Of a DNA stretch of 64,000 nt, positions 1 to 9,102 are shown in pieces; the first letter of the stretch is position 1, and the number at the start of each line of letters is the position of its first letter. The stretch comes from BRH-c25 sp012519325. GTDB taxonomy: Bacteria > Bacillota > Clostridia > Lutisporales > Lutisporaceae. The stretch is taken from positions 1 to 64,000 of the forward strand of contig JBMNHZ010000018.1 of assembly GCA_050950645.1 (NCBI GenBank). The letters are read 5' to 3'. The notes below the pieces were generated by a model. The model saw only the letters and a program-made list of their open reading frames with translations, made no database searches and was not told where the DNA came from. The position numbers and the translations under genes are program-made.

Positions 1-84
1 TATCAAGGGAGCAAAATAGTCCTAACAGGTGAGTAAGTACTAGCAAGCAGATGTCCGGCACATGTCCCAATTATAATCCAAATA

Positions 85-93
85 TGTTATAAT
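85..93 (+). promoter_or_regulatory. Candidate extended -10 promoter of the sensor operon
   Basis: TG-T-TATAAT is present as an extended -10 element, about 60 bp before the chosen start codon of the first gene. No convincing -35 box is visible at the usual distance, which is tolerated for extended -10 promoters. A second TATAAT lies at 72-77. Which one is used cannot be decided from sequence. Confidence 0.4.
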
Positions 94-153
94 ATGTTAC
101 GACAAAATGTGATATATAAAGTTCCAAATATGCAAAAAGAAGGAATGGATTAT

Positions 154-1167
154 ATGAAACATTTACTGAAAAAAGTGTCCATTATGCTTTGGTTCCTGAT
201 ACCCCTTCTGGCTTCATGTTCCTCGTTACCTGTGACAAATAACGATTATATACTGGAGGAAGATAAGAAGCTGACAGTCTATACATCTCACAAAGAGGAA
301 GTCTACAGCCCAATAATCAAAGAGTTTGAAGAAAGGACAGGCATATGGGTGCAGGTTACCTGCGGCGGTACTTCGGAAATTTTGGAGCAAATTGTGGCTG
401 AAAGCAGCAACCCAATATGTGATGTTATGTTTGGAGGGGGTGTGGAAAGCCTGGAAGCTTATAGCGATTATTTCACCCCATATAAGTATAGTCAGGAAGA
501 AATACTGGACATGACTTATAAATCCGATAGCGGTAAATGGATAGTATTCACTAAATTGCCTATTGTATTTGTGTACAACAACAAACTGGTTTATGAAACA
601 GCGGCGCCGAAGGGATGGGAAGACCTGCTGCAGGAGAGGTGGAAGGGCAAGGTTGCATATGCCGACCCTCATAAGTCCGGTTCGGGTTATACGATATTAA
701 CGACTCTAATGCAGGTAATGGGAAAGGATAACTGGGATACAATGGAGCGTTTTTCTAATATATTGGACGGAAAAATCCTTGGTGACTCCAGTGAAGTGAT
801 TAGTGAAGTGGCTTCGGGAACAAAGCTGGTGGGAATTACCCTGGAAGAAAGCGCATTAAAGAGAATTGCGTCAGGTATGGATATAACAATGGTATATCCT
901 ATTGAAGGAACCAGTGCGGTTCCCGACGGAAGTGCTTTGATTCTGAATGGACCACATGAAAATAATGCAAAGTTGTTTTTGGATTTCGTTGTGAGCAAGG
1001 ATGTACAGAGGATGATTGCAGATTATTGCTACAGAAGACCCGTTCGGAAGGATATTTCTGATTCCGGAACGTGGGGGGAAAAAGCTAAGTTTATTGACTA
1101 CGACATAAAATGGGCAAGTGATAACAGAAGTGAGATACTTAAGAAATGGGACATGTTAAATCAATAA
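154..1167 (+). CDS. Binding-protein-like lipoprotein, probable extracytoplasmic sensor of the adjacent two-component system
   Basis: A family 1 / FbpA-like extracellular solute-binding protein of about 337 residues. The start at 154 (MKHLLKK) follows AGAAGGA at a good distance. The N-terminus has a lysine-rich start, a hydrophobic core and the lipobox LLASC, with Cys22 as the probable lipidation site, so the protein should be anchored outside the membrane. The mature part contains the fold landmarks LTVYTSHKEE and GWEDLLQERWKGKVAYADP, typical of iron/phosphate-ester binding proteins. It sits 9 bp upstream of a YesM-type kinase gene, not next to the permease, and a second binding protein gene (3807) is adjacent to the transporter. 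That order matches staphylococcal HptA-HptS-HptR, where the binding protein is a ligand sensor. The sensing role is inference; a transport role remains possible. Confidence 0.75.
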   Translation: MKHLLKKVSIMLWFLIPLLASCSSLPVTNNDYILEEDKKLTVYTSHKEEVYSPIIKEFEERTGIWVQVTCGGTSEILEQIVAESSNPICDVMFGGGVESLEAYSDYFTPYKYSQEEILDMTYKSDSGKWIVFTKLPIVFVYNNKLVYETAAPKGWEDLLQERWKGKVAYADPHKSGSGYTILTTLMQVMGKDNWDTMERFSNILDGKILGDSSEVISEVASGTKLVGITLEESALKRIASGMDITMVYPIEGTSAVPDGSALILNGPHENNAKLFLDFVVSKDVQRMIADYCYRRPVRKDISDSGTWGEKAKFIDYDIKWASDNRSEILKKWDMLNQ

Positions 1168-1176
1168 AGGAATGAC

Positions 1177-2919
1177 ATGGGTATGAGAAATTATATCAGG
1201 AGATCATTTAAAAGGGAATTAATGTTTTCTTTTATATTAGTAGCGATTTTACCGCTACTGATATGCAGCTTCTTAATGATTCAACTTTTTAGAACGAAAA
1301 TAGAACTAGACCATCAGGCAGAAATTGCAATGGGGATAAGCAGAGTTGAACGCTCATTGTCTGTTTTTTTTGATAAGGTTGATGTTATCAGCCGGGAATT
1401 GAACAGAAGCGAGTTAGTTGTTCAGACTTTGTATGAAAAGAATGAAGAAAACCGCAATAAGACATATCAGGCTTTGTATGCTTCTACCTCAGAGCTCAGA
1501 AGAGTGGCACAATTCGAGTTGTATTCCATAGGAGGAATATGCAAATATTCAACCAGTACGAGAACCTTAAATACAAAACTTCCCACTTATTCGGGAATTC
1601 TTAAGGCAGCGGCTGACCAGCCGGATAAATTAGTCATACGAGGTGTAAACGAGTACACAAGTGCTTCAAAGGATATTTTGCTAAGAGCTGCAAGAACAAT
1701 TATGGATAATGCAGGTAACTGCATAGGATACATTGTTGTTTCCATGAAATCAGCTGATTTTGAAAATCTTCTGGAGGATACTTACAGCCACCAAGACAGT
1801 ATTGTTATATTAGACAGACAATGGCATACAATTTTCAGTACTGAACCGGCGAAGGAAAAGCTGATCGGGCATACGTTAAGGGAACGACTTATGAAAGGCG
1901 AAGATTTATCGGATTTAAGCAAGGAAAACAATTTTCATGTTTCACCCCTCGGGTCTACAGGATTATTTATTGTACTGCAGAGGGATGAGGTTTTTACGAC
2001 GGACATAAGCAAGACAATGTACAGCGTTTGTGCGGTAATGACTTTATTAAGCCTGCTGCTTTGCATCGTGGTTTCTGTAAAAATCAGCAATAACCTTGTA
2101 AAACCTATTCATACAATTAGCGAAGCAATGCATGAAGTAGAAGAGGGATATCTGGACACCCGGATCGAAACAGAAAGAATAGACGAATTTGGCGGTTTGG
2201 CAATGAAGTTTAATATAATGACAGGTAAACTTCGCAGCTATATGGAGCGTCAGATAAAACAACAGCAGGAATTGAATGATTCAAACATCGCAATGATGCA
2301 GGCCCAACTAAATCCCCATTTTATCTATAACACACTGGATACCATAAAGTGGGTGGCAAAAGCTAACAATATTCAGGAGATTTCAACTTTAGTAGCCAGC
2401 TTGGCTAAGATATTAAGAACCAGTATTTCATCCGGACAGCTTATCACTTTGAAGGAAGAACTGACCCTCGCCCAATGCTATGTAGATATTCAAAGGATAC
2501 GTTTCGGGGGAGAATTCAAATATACCGTTGAAATAGAGGGAGACATAGAGGAATGTATTGTACCGAAGCTTATCATACAGCCGCTGGTTGAAAATGCAAT
2601 AATTCATGGCCTTGCGGGCAGAGTAGATGGAAATATAAATATAAATGTAACCGAAGAAAATGAAAAACTCCAAATATCAATATCGGATGACGGGTGCGGT
2701 ATGAGCAAGGAAATGATGGAGAGTCTGAACAGCAGGGATATAAAAAGATCTGGAGAAAATATAGGATTTGCTAACGTAGATTCGATTATCAGGCTTAGAT
2801 ATGGGGATGAATATGGAGTTTCTGTAAGTGCAGTCGAAAAGGGCGGAACAAAGGTAAAGGTTATATTGCCCTTTATTATGGGGGAGGCAGCGGAATATGC
2901 TAAAGGTATTGGTGGTTGA
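1177..2919 (+). CDS. YesM-type sensor histidine kinase
   Basis: A membrane histidine kinase of 580 residues. There are two transmembrane segments (about residues 15-38 and 283-305) that enclose an extracellular sensing domain of about 240 residues. A HAMP domain (about 305-355) follows, then the His_kinase domain with the motif LNPHFIYNTLDTIKW (phospho-acceptor His near residue 380) and a HATPase domain with PLVENAIIHGL and DDGCGM. This is the LytS/YesM architecture that pairs with AraC-type regulators. The reading frame overlaps the next gene by 23 bp, so translational coupling is likely. The upstream lipoprotein is the likely sensory partner; the ligand is unknown. Confidence 0.9.
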   Translation: MGMRNYIRRSFKRELMFSFILVAILPLLICSFLMIQLFRTKIELDHQAEIAMGISRVERSLSVFFDKVDVISRELNRSELVVQTLYEKNEENRNKTYQALYASTSELRRVAQFELYSIGGICKYSTSTRTLNTKLPTYSGILKAAADQPDKLVIRGVNEYTSASKDILLRAARTIMDNAGNCIGYIVVSMKSADFENLLEDTYSHQDSIVILDRQWHTIFSTEPAKEKLIGHTLRERLMKGEDLSDLSKENNFHVSPLGSTGLFIVLQRDEVFTTDISKTMYSVCAVMTLLSLLLCIVVSVKISNNLVKPIHTISEAMHEVEEGYLDTRIETERIDEFGGLAMKFNIMTGKLRSYMERQIKQQQELNDSNIAMMQAQLNPHFIYNTLDTIKWVAKANNIQEISTLVASLAKILRTSISSGQLITLKEELTLAQCYVDIQRIRFGGEFKYTVEIEGDIEECIVPKLIIQPLVENAIIHGLAGRVDGNININVTEENEKLQISISDDGCGMSKEMMESLNSRDIKRSGENIGFANVDSIIRLRYGDEYGVSVSAVEKGGTKVKVILPFIMGEAAEYAKGIGG

Positions 2920-3661
2920 TGACGAGAAGCTTGTACGCAAAGGAATTGTACTGGGAGTTGACTGGCCGGCTTTGGGATGTATGGTGGTGGCAGAAGCGTC
3001 AAATGGACTTGAGGGGCTTGAAGCAGCGGAGAAATATAATCCGGACTTGATTATTACGGATATAAAAATGCCCAAAATGGACGGAATAGAAATGCTGAGG
3101 CATCTGCGCCAGATAAACAAGGACGTTTACGTGATTTTTCTAACTGCACATAGTGATTTTTCCTATGCCCAGAGAGCAATTAAGTTTTCTGCATCTGATT
3201 ATTTATTAAAGCCCTTTCAGGATGGTGAACTGGAGGAAACGGTATTGCGTATTCAAAAGAAGATAACAGACGAAAGAAAACAAATTGATTCTAATATAAA
3301 ACAGTTTAGCGTGATGCTGAAAAAAGGAGACAAAAGCAAGTATGTTATGGAGGCAATAGATTATATTGCAAACCATTATAATGACCGTAAGCTGAGCATT
3401 GATACCATTGCCGAATCATTAGGGATTAGCGGTGGGCATCTGAGCCACATCTTTAAAAAAGAAACAGACTATACAATAATGTCATATATTACCCGGTATC
3501 GAATTCGTACAGCAATGAATATGTTGAGTGATTGCAGGCACAAGGTATATGAGGTGGCTGAAATGGTAGGCTATCGGGACATAACCTACTTCAGCAGCAT
3601 TTTTAAGAAAATGGTAGGTTTATCTCCTTCTGAATACCAGGATCGAATCAGGAAAGTATAA
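2897..3661 (+). CDS. YesN-type response regulator with AraC DNA-binding domain
   Basis: A 254-residue two-domain regulator. The receiver domain (about 1-120) has the acidic pair VVDDE, the phospho-acceptor Asp55 in LIITDIKMP and the conserved Lys in DYLLKPF. The C-terminal AraC domain (about 150-254) has two helix-turn-helix units ending in VAEMVGYRDITYFSSIFKK and SPSEYQ. It overlaps the kinase gene. Its most obvious target is the 145-bp gap before the binding-protein gene at 3807, which would make the downstream ABC importer ligand-inducible. No operator could be identified with confidence in that gap. Confidence 0.9.
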   Translation: MLKVLVVDDEKLVRKGIVLGVDWPALGCMVVAEASNGLEGLEAAEKYNPDLIITDIKMPKMDGIEMLRHLRQINKDVYVIFLTAHSDFSYAQRAIKFSASDYLLKPFQDGELEETVLRIQKKITDERKQIDSNIKQFSVMLKKGDKSKYVMEAIDYIANHYNDRKLSIDTIAESLGISGGHLSHIFKKETDYTIMSYITRYRIRTAMNMLSDCRHKVYEVAEMVGYRDITYFSSIFKKMVGLSPSEYQDRIRKV

Positions 3662-3806
3662 AATATCAGAAAAGACAAAGTTATAACAGTTTCGTCTACT
3701 ATCATAAAATTCCGACTATTTGTAAAATGAGATTATCAGGGAAATTGCATGCCTAAAAAATATGCATTACCAGGTATTCAAATTTTAGGATGGGAGGAAT
3801 TTTTTA

Positions 3807-5207
3807 GTGAAAAGGGTTAAACGTTTTACATCAGTATTACTTATTTGCTGCATGGTTTTAATGTCTCTTGCCGGGTGTACAAACTCAGCCGGTAATACAA
3901 AACCGGAGGGTGATATACCGGCATCAGCTGAAGCCATGGATGATGCAAACCTTTCTGAGATTGAAAAGATTATCAAAGAAGCTGAGACCATGAGTATGGA
4001 AGAGCTCGCAAAGAAAGCAATTGAAGAATCAAAGGGCAAGACATTCTATGGAGTCGGTAATTCCAGCCGCGGAAAAACTGCAATTCCATTGTTTATTGAT
4101 TACCTGAAGACTATCGATCCTTCCTATACAATGGAATATGAATGGCAGCAGCCTAAGAACAATAAGATTTTTGACCAATTGTCTGCAGATTCACTGAAAG
4201 AAAAAGGTACATTTGCGATGACATTAATTCAGGACGGAAATCAGATTGAAAGCAAAATGGTTCAGACCGGTATCCTGAAAACATTTATTCCGATGGAATG
4301 GGCTAAGGCTAACGGTATAACAACAGATGATTACAAAGGATATCTGCCGCTTCAGACACTGAATAAGGTATTCATGTTCAATAACACAGGCAGCGCAGTT
4401 TACAAGAATTGCTGGGACTTTGTGGACAAAGATGTTCATGCTCTTTACATGGATATTGATTCGGAAATAGTCGGAAAGAACTTTTTGTATATGCTGACAC
4501 AGGATAAATATGCTGCTTGGTTAAAAGAAGCATATGATGCCCTTGACAGTACAAAACAGGCATACTTTAAACCTGTCATAGACGAAGTTGAAGGAGATGC
4601 GGAAGATCTTGGCTTAGGGGAAAACGGCAAATATGCGCTTGCATGGATAAAGCTATGGGTGGAAAGCTATAATGAACAAACGGATGACGGACCTATCTGC
4701 AATACCTTAGTAACGAAATCAGCAAAAGATCAATGCGGTTTGTTGGTTTACTCGAAGCTCCGTTCTGTTGAAGAATCGGCTTCTGTTTCAAAGAATAACA
4801 TTACAATAGCTGCATATCAGGATGATTATAAAGGGATCGGCGGTTATGGTTATTGTCATTATTTATTTGTAACAGACAACAGCCCTCTTCCCTGGACAGC
4901 ATGTGCAATTATTGCATACATGACATGCACAAAGGATGGTTTTAGTGCATGGGGTAAGGATATGGGAGGTTATTCGGCAAATCCGGAAGTGGCAACAGCG
5001 ACAGAGGCAGCCTATAACCATAGCAAGGGCGGCTATGAGGACGGTAAAAACGTTTATGACTGCAAGAATGACAGAGGTTATGACTGGTGGACGACAACCG
5101 GTGAACTGGTTCTTGAGGATCCCGAATATTGTTCTTCAGTATCATTTACTGTCGGCAGTTGGATTGAATTACTAACTAAATATAGTGCGGGCAGTGATAA
5201 GAAATAG
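3807..5207 (+). CDS. ABC importer solute-binding lipoprotein
   Basis: A 466-residue extracellular solute-binding protein. It starts with GTG at 3807, preceded by GGGAGG at 3792-3797; no better start is nearby. The signal sequence ends in the lipobox SLAGC (Cys24). The mature region begins with a charged linker, and the body resembles large family 1 binding proteins of the iron/polyamine-like class. It is followed by a hairpin and then by the fused permease and ATPase genes, so it is the high-abundance ligand-binding subunit of that importer. The substrate cannot be read from sequence. The similarity of the upstream sensor genes to hexose-phosphate sensing systems makes a phosphorylated or acidic organic compound a reasonable guess. 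Confidence 0.8.
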   Translation: MKRVKRFTSVLLICCMVLMSLAGCTNSAGNTKPEGDIPASAEAMDDANLSEIEKIIKEAETMSMEELAKKAIEESKGKTFYGVGNSSRGKTAIPLFIDYLKTIDPSYTMEYEWQQPKNNKIFDQLSADSLKEKGTFAMTLIQDGNQIESKMVQTGILKTFIPMEWAKANGITTDDYKGYLPLQTLNKVFMFNNTGSAVYKNCWDFVDKDVHALYMDIDSEIVGKNFLYMLTQDKYAAWLKEAYDALDSTKQAYFKPVIDEVEGDAEDLGLGENGKYALAWIKLWVESYNEQTDDGPICNTLVTKSAKDQCGLLVYSKLRSVEESASVSKNNITIAAYQDDYKGIGGYGYCHYLFVTDNSPLPWTACAIIAYMTCTKDGFSAWGKDMGGYSANPEVATATEAAYNHSKGGYEDGKNVYDCKNDRGYDWWTTTGELVLEDPEYCSSVSFTVGSWIELLTKYSAGSDKK

Positions 5208-5233
5208 CTCTGCAGAATAATCCTGTATTCAAT

Positions 5234-5269
5234 GGCATCAAAGGCGTGAAAACACCTTTGATGCCTTTT
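5234..5269 (+). terminator. Intercistronic hairpin (attenuator-like) between binding protein and permease genes
   Basis: A perfect 11-bp stem, GGCATCAAAGG (5234-5244) pairing with CCTTTGATGCC (5255-5265), has a 10-nt loop and only four T residues after it. It lies between the binding-protein stop codon and the permease ribosome binding site at 5271-5276. Such hairpins usually act as partial terminators or 3' mRNA stabilisers that make the binding protein more abundant than the membrane subunits. Confidence 0.65.
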
Positions 5270-5281
5270 AAGGAGGTAAAC

Positions 5282-7114
5282 ATGAATCGGACGGAGATAA
5301 AAAAGCCGAGCAGACAGGTAATAGTACTAAATAAGGTAAGAGCTTTTTTTTCAAAACCGCAGAATACGATCCTGCTTCTTTTTGGTATTGTTCTTACACT
5401 TACAACCTTTGTGCCTGTTATAGCCATTGTAAATGATACATTTGCGATTCATCCGGGTACGATTGATGCCCATCTGACGAAGAAGGTAACAGGCTATTCG
5501 GTTGTCAACTATGTAGATTTGTTTACCAGCAGGCTTGCAAAGACAAATTTGTGGACACCTTTAACAAATACAGTCCTGCTGGCCACCTTTTCATGTATTG
5601 TTTCAATTTTATACGGTGGGATTTTTGCATTTTTGGTGACGAGAACGAATCTCAAATTTAAGAAATATTTAAGCTCAATTTTTATTTTTCCATATATCAT
5701 GCCCCAGTGGACCCTTGCGGTTGTATGGCAGAACGTGTTTAACAGCAATGTGGTGACAGGAACCTCAAATGGCTTGCTTGCGGCAATGATGGAAATATAT
5801 ATGCCGAAATGGTGGTGCCAGGGCCTGTTCCCCAGTGCGTTGGTTTTGGGATTGCATTATGCTCCGTTTGCTTATATTTTAATTGGAGGTATCTTCAGAA
5901 ATATGGATGCAAATCTGGAGGAAGCAGCAACAATTTTGAATACACCCAAATGGAAAACTATGCTTCGCATTACAATACCAATGGTAAAGCCGGCTATCTT
6001 ATCGACAATCCTTCTGGTATTCGGAAGCTCTATGGGAAGTTATCCGGTTCCGCATTATTTGGGACTTACTACACTTTCAACAAAATACATTTCTATGAAT
6101 TCCAAGTACACAGGAGAAGCGAGTATACTGGCAATTATAATGATGGTATTTGGTGTGGCTATACTGATGATGAATCAAGTCAGTCTGAGAAGCCGAAAAA
6201 GCTATACAACCGTGACCGGAAAATCAGGGCAGATTTCAAAGATTGACTTGGGTAAGACAGGGAAAAGTGTAATTGCATTCATTTTTATAATACTAACGTT
6301 TTTTACCAGCATCTTTCCGATTATTTCTTTTGCTTTTGAAACAATCTTGCCGAATCCCGGGGATTATAGTTTCCTTTATACCGGGAATACCGGTAATTTG
6401 ACAAGCAAGTGGTGGTTAACAAGAGATAACATTGCAGAAAAAGGTATGTACGGACAGCAGGGTATTTTATACAACCCGACAATTTGGAATGCATTTAAGG
6501 GTACCCTGTATGTAGCGGTTTGCTGCGCATTATTAGCGGGTACCATAGGGACTCTGATCGGATATTCCGTGTCCAAAAATCGGAGGAGCAAATGGGCTAA
6601 TTATGTAAATAGCGTTGCATTTCTTCCGTATCTAATGCCTTCTATAGCAGTTGGCGCTGCATTTTTCATTATGTTCTCTAATGAGAGAATTAATTTATTT
6701 AATACCTACGCTTTGCTGATAATAGCAGGTACGGTTAAGTATATTCCCTTTGCAAGTCGAAGCTCTTTGAACTCTATGCTGCAGCTTAGCAATGAAATTG
6801 AAGAGGCAGCGATTATCCATGGAATACCATGGTATAAAAGAATGCTTAGGATAATTATCCCAATACAAAAATCTTCTATAATAAGCGGGTATTTGCTTCC
6901 GTTTATGACGTGCTTAAGAGAACTATCACTATTCATGCTTTTATGTACACAGGGCTTCATTGTAGCAACAACACTGGACTACTTTGATGAAATGGGCTTG
7001 TATGCATTCTCCAGCGCAATCAACCTAATACTGATTATTATGATTCTTATTTCCAATTCATTGGTAAATAAAATAACCGGCGCAAGTCTGGATAAAGGTA
7101 TCGGAGGGAATTAA
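5282..7114 (+). CDS. ABC importer permease, two fused BPD domains (FbpB-like)
   Basis: The start is set at ATG 5282, directly after AGGAGG at 5271-5276, giving 610 residues. An in-frame extension to 5246 would overlap the hairpin and lacks a ribosome binding site. The protein has about 12 predicted membrane segments in two halves, each with a binding-protein-dependent permease domain. The EAA coupling loops are visible as LEEAATILNTPKWK in the first half and IEEAAIIHGIPWYK in the second. Fused permeases of this kind belong to the iron / 2-aminoethylphosphonate / sugar-phosphate importer family. It ends 1 bp before the ATPase start. Confidence 0.88.
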   Translation: MNRTEIKKPSRQVIVLNKVRAFFSKPQNTILLLFGIVLTLTTFVPVIAIVNDTFAIHPGTIDAHLTKKVTGYSVVNYVDLFTSRLAKTNLWTPLTNTVLLATFSCIVSILYGGIFAFLVTRTNLKFKKYLSSIFIFPYIMPQWTLAVVWQNVFNSNVVTGTSNGLLAAMMEIYMPKWWCQGLFPSALVLGLHYAPFAYILIGGIFRNMDANLEEAATILNTPKWKTMLRITIPMVKPAILSTILLVFGSSMGSYPVPHYLGLTTLSTKYISMNSKYTGEASILAIIMMVFGVAILMMNQVSLRSRKSYTTVTGKSGQISKIDLGKTGKSVIAFIFIILTFFTSIFPIISFAFETILPNPGDYSFLYTGNTGNLTSKWWLTRDNIAEKGMYGQQGILYNPTIWNAFKGTLYVAVCCALLAGTIGTLIGYSVSKNRRSKWANYVNSVAFLPYLMPSIAVGAAFFIMFSNERINLFNTYALLIIAGTVKYIPFASRSSLNSMLQLSNEIEEAAIIHGIPWYKRMLRIIIPIQKSSIISGYLLPFMTCLRELSLFMLLCTQGFIVATTLDYFDEMGLYAFSSAINLILIIMILISNSLVNKITGASLDKGIGGN

Positions 7115-7115
7115 A

Positions 7116-8765
7116 ATGCCAGATATTAAATTAACAAATGTTACAAAGAGATGGGGAAAATTTTATGCGGTTGATAATCTCAATCTTGACATAGAAAATA
7201 ACTCATTTGTCACTTTGCTCGGTCCGTCCGGTTGTGGAAAAACTACGACGCTTCGTATGATTGCAGGCTTAGAGACACCGACAAGCGGAAGGATTACAAT
7301 AGGTGACAAGGTGGTATTTGACAGTGAGCAGGGGATAAATGTACCCCCGAATAAGAGAAAGGTCGGGTTCCTGTTTCAGAATTATGCCCTATGGCCGAAT
7401 ATGACCGTATATGAGAATATTGCATTTGGACTCAGTAACATCAAAGAGGAATTACCGATCTATGATTTTAGTTTTAAAAATACTGTAAAACTGATTGAGA
7501 TTCTGAAGAATGATCAAGAAGTTGTTAAGCTTATCCGGGAATGTATAGATAAAAATAATAAAATTGATCATAATAGAGTGCTTATTAAATTAATTGATGT
7601 ATATTCTATTTCTGAATCTACGGCAAAAGCATTGTTTGGTTATAAGATCCATGAGGTAAAAGACAGCCGGACTGCTGCAAAGCAGATTATTGATGAATTG
7701 ACTAAGAAAGCGGATGAAATCAGAGCAGGCTACAGTAAAAAGGGACAGGAGCTGAATGAGGAGTGTGCCGTTACAGAACAGGGAAAGGTGATTACAACAG
7801 TCAGGAATCTTTCAAAAGAAGAGATTGATTTATCAGTAAGGAGAGTTGCCAAAATTGTAAAAATAGGCATGTTTATGGATCGCTATCCTGCAGAGCTTTC
7901 CGGAGGACAGCAGCAGCGTGTGGCCATTGCCAGAACATTAGCCCCCGAACCGACAGTACTATTTATGGATGAACCTCTTTCAAACCTGGATGCAAAGCTT
8001 CGCCTGGAAATGAGATATGAGCTCCAAAGACTGCACGTAGAAACCGGCAGCACTTTTGTATATGTGACCCATGATCAGATGGAGGCTATGACCCTTGCTA
8101 CCAAGATTTGTCTGATAAATAATGGTATTTTGCAGCAATATGCAGCACCTCTGGAGGTATATAATAAGCCGAATAACTTGTTTGTAGCAGATTTTGTAGG
8201 AAATCCATCCATTAACTTTATTGAGGCAAAAGGAAAGCAGCAGGAGGACGGAACCATCTGTATTTCCATGCTGGATGGAATCAAAGCAGTTTTTGTACCT
8301 TCAGCAGCTGTTAATCTGCAGAAATGGTTTGAAGAAAGAGACGCGTCAGAGGATGAAGAAATATTAATAAAACAGAAAGCACTGCAGGATAAGAGATATG
8401 TGGAAAAAGGCAATAAGGATGAAGCTTTCAAATATAAAATCACAAAGGTTGATAATTACGAACTTGATATGGAAGAAGAGAAGGTCATTACGGATGAGGA
8501 TTTTGTGATTGGTGTCAGACCGGAGTGTATAAGCATTACAGAAGATGGAGCTATAGAGGGTATCATTTATGGTGCTATGCCTACAGGTATGGAAACTACC
8601 GTAAAAATAAGAGTCGGCGATTTCCTCTTAACGGGTGTTATTTTTGGAAATGTTCTGTATCGCATTGGTGCTGCAGTACGTATTAATATTAGTAGCAACA
8701 ATATTACTTTATATGATCGGAAGTCAGGAAAATATATAGTATCCGGCTCAATACAGATTAATTAA
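7116..8765 (+). CDS. ABC importer ATPase with a large helical insertion
   Basis: A 549-residue ATPase of the CysA/FbpC/PotA type. The motifs are Walker A GPSGCGKTT (36-44), the Q-loop FLFQNYALWP (Gln88), signature LSGGQQQ (261-267), Walker B VLFMDEP and H-loop THD (His319). In relatives only about 30 residues separate VYENIAFGL from the signature. Here about 120 extra residues (roughly 109-230), mostly charged and helical, lie in the helical subdomain that contacts the permease. The C-terminal TOBE region (from about 350) carries a second acidic insertion (about residues 410-460). The catalytic residues are intact, so it should be active. It is the last gene of the transporter operon, followed by a terminator. 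Confidence 0.88.
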   Translation: MPDIKLTNVTKRWGKFYAVDNLNLDIENNSFVTLLGPSGCGKTTTLRMIAGLETPTSGRITIGDKVVFDSEQGINVPPNKRKVGFLFQNYALWPNMTVYENIAFGLSNIKEELPIYDFSFKNTVKLIEILKNDQEVVKLIRECIDKNNKIDHNRVLIKLIDVYSISESTAKALFGYKIHEVKDSRTAAKQIIDELTKKADEIRAGYSKKGQELNEECAVTEQGKVITTVRNLSKEEIDLSVRRVAKIVKIGMFMDRYPAELSGGQQQRVAIARTLAPEPTVLFMDEPLSNLDAKLRLEMRYELQRLHVETGSTFVYVTHDQMEAMTLATKICLINNGILQQYAAPLEVYNKPNNLFVADFVGNPSINFIEAKGKQQEDGTICISMLDGIKAVFVPSAAVNLQKWFEERDASEDEEILIKQKALQDKRYVEKGNKDEAFKYKITKVDNYELDMEEEKVITDEDFVIGVRPECISITEDGAIEGIIYGAMPTGMETTVKIRVGDFLLTGVIFGNVLYRIGAAVRINISSNNITLYDRKSGKYIVSGSIQIN

Positions 8766-8795
8766 GTAATGCTGTCAGAACAGTAAATAGTATAG

Positions 8796-8827
8796 GTCAG
8801 GCTTTTAAGCCTGACTCTTTGTTTTTA
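8796..8827 (+). terminator. Rho-independent terminator of the ABC importer operon
   Basis: GTCAGGCTT (8796-8804), a TT loop, then AAGCCTGAC (8807-8815), followed by a T-rich run TCTTTGTTTTT. It lies 31 bp after the ATPase stop codon. Confidence 0.85.
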
Positions 8828-9028
8828 TGTAAATTATTGCATAAATTATAGGAAATAATCGTATTTGATATATAATAGTTATTAACAAGACTATCCGGTT
8901 ATTTATATGTACTTCAAAGATACCTGCCCGGTCTGCGGGAATATCGAAAAATCCAGTTGGCAATAGGGACAATATACCGTATCGAAACGTTGCAGCCTTC
9001 AAGAATTTCCTTGTATTTGAAAAACAAT
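8828..9028. other. AT-rich intergenic stretch without a recognised gene
   Basis: About 200 bp between the terminator and the ECF-type promoter. A TATAAT lies at 8871-8876 without a matching -35. A 19-codon reading frame from ATG 8907 encodes a CPVCG motif but has no ribosome binding site and is not annotated. I see no RNA gene or repeat here. Confidence 0.4.
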
Positions 9029-9057
9029 TGTAACACTAAAATGGGCTTGCCCGTCTA
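9029..9057 (+). promoter_or_regulatory. Candidate ECF sigma-factor promoter
   Basis: TGTAAC (9029-9034), a 17-bp spacer and CGTCTA (9052-9057) match the bipartite pattern used by Bacillus ECF sigma factors of the SigX/SigM/SigV type (TGTAAC or TGAAAC, 16-17 bp, then CGTC). It is 46 bp upstream of the NEW3 gene, the first gene of an operon that encodes an ECF factor, so it suggests positive autoregulation. This is inference from pattern. Confidence 0.6.
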
Positions 9058-9102
9058 AATATTTGAATTAATAATTCAATATATTAGGGGGTTTATTAGC
9101 GC

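Noticed and set aside
8907..8966. 19-codon reading frame with a CPVCG motif
   Set aside because: No ribosome binding site, very short, no partner gene; a zinc-ribbon-like word can occur by chance.
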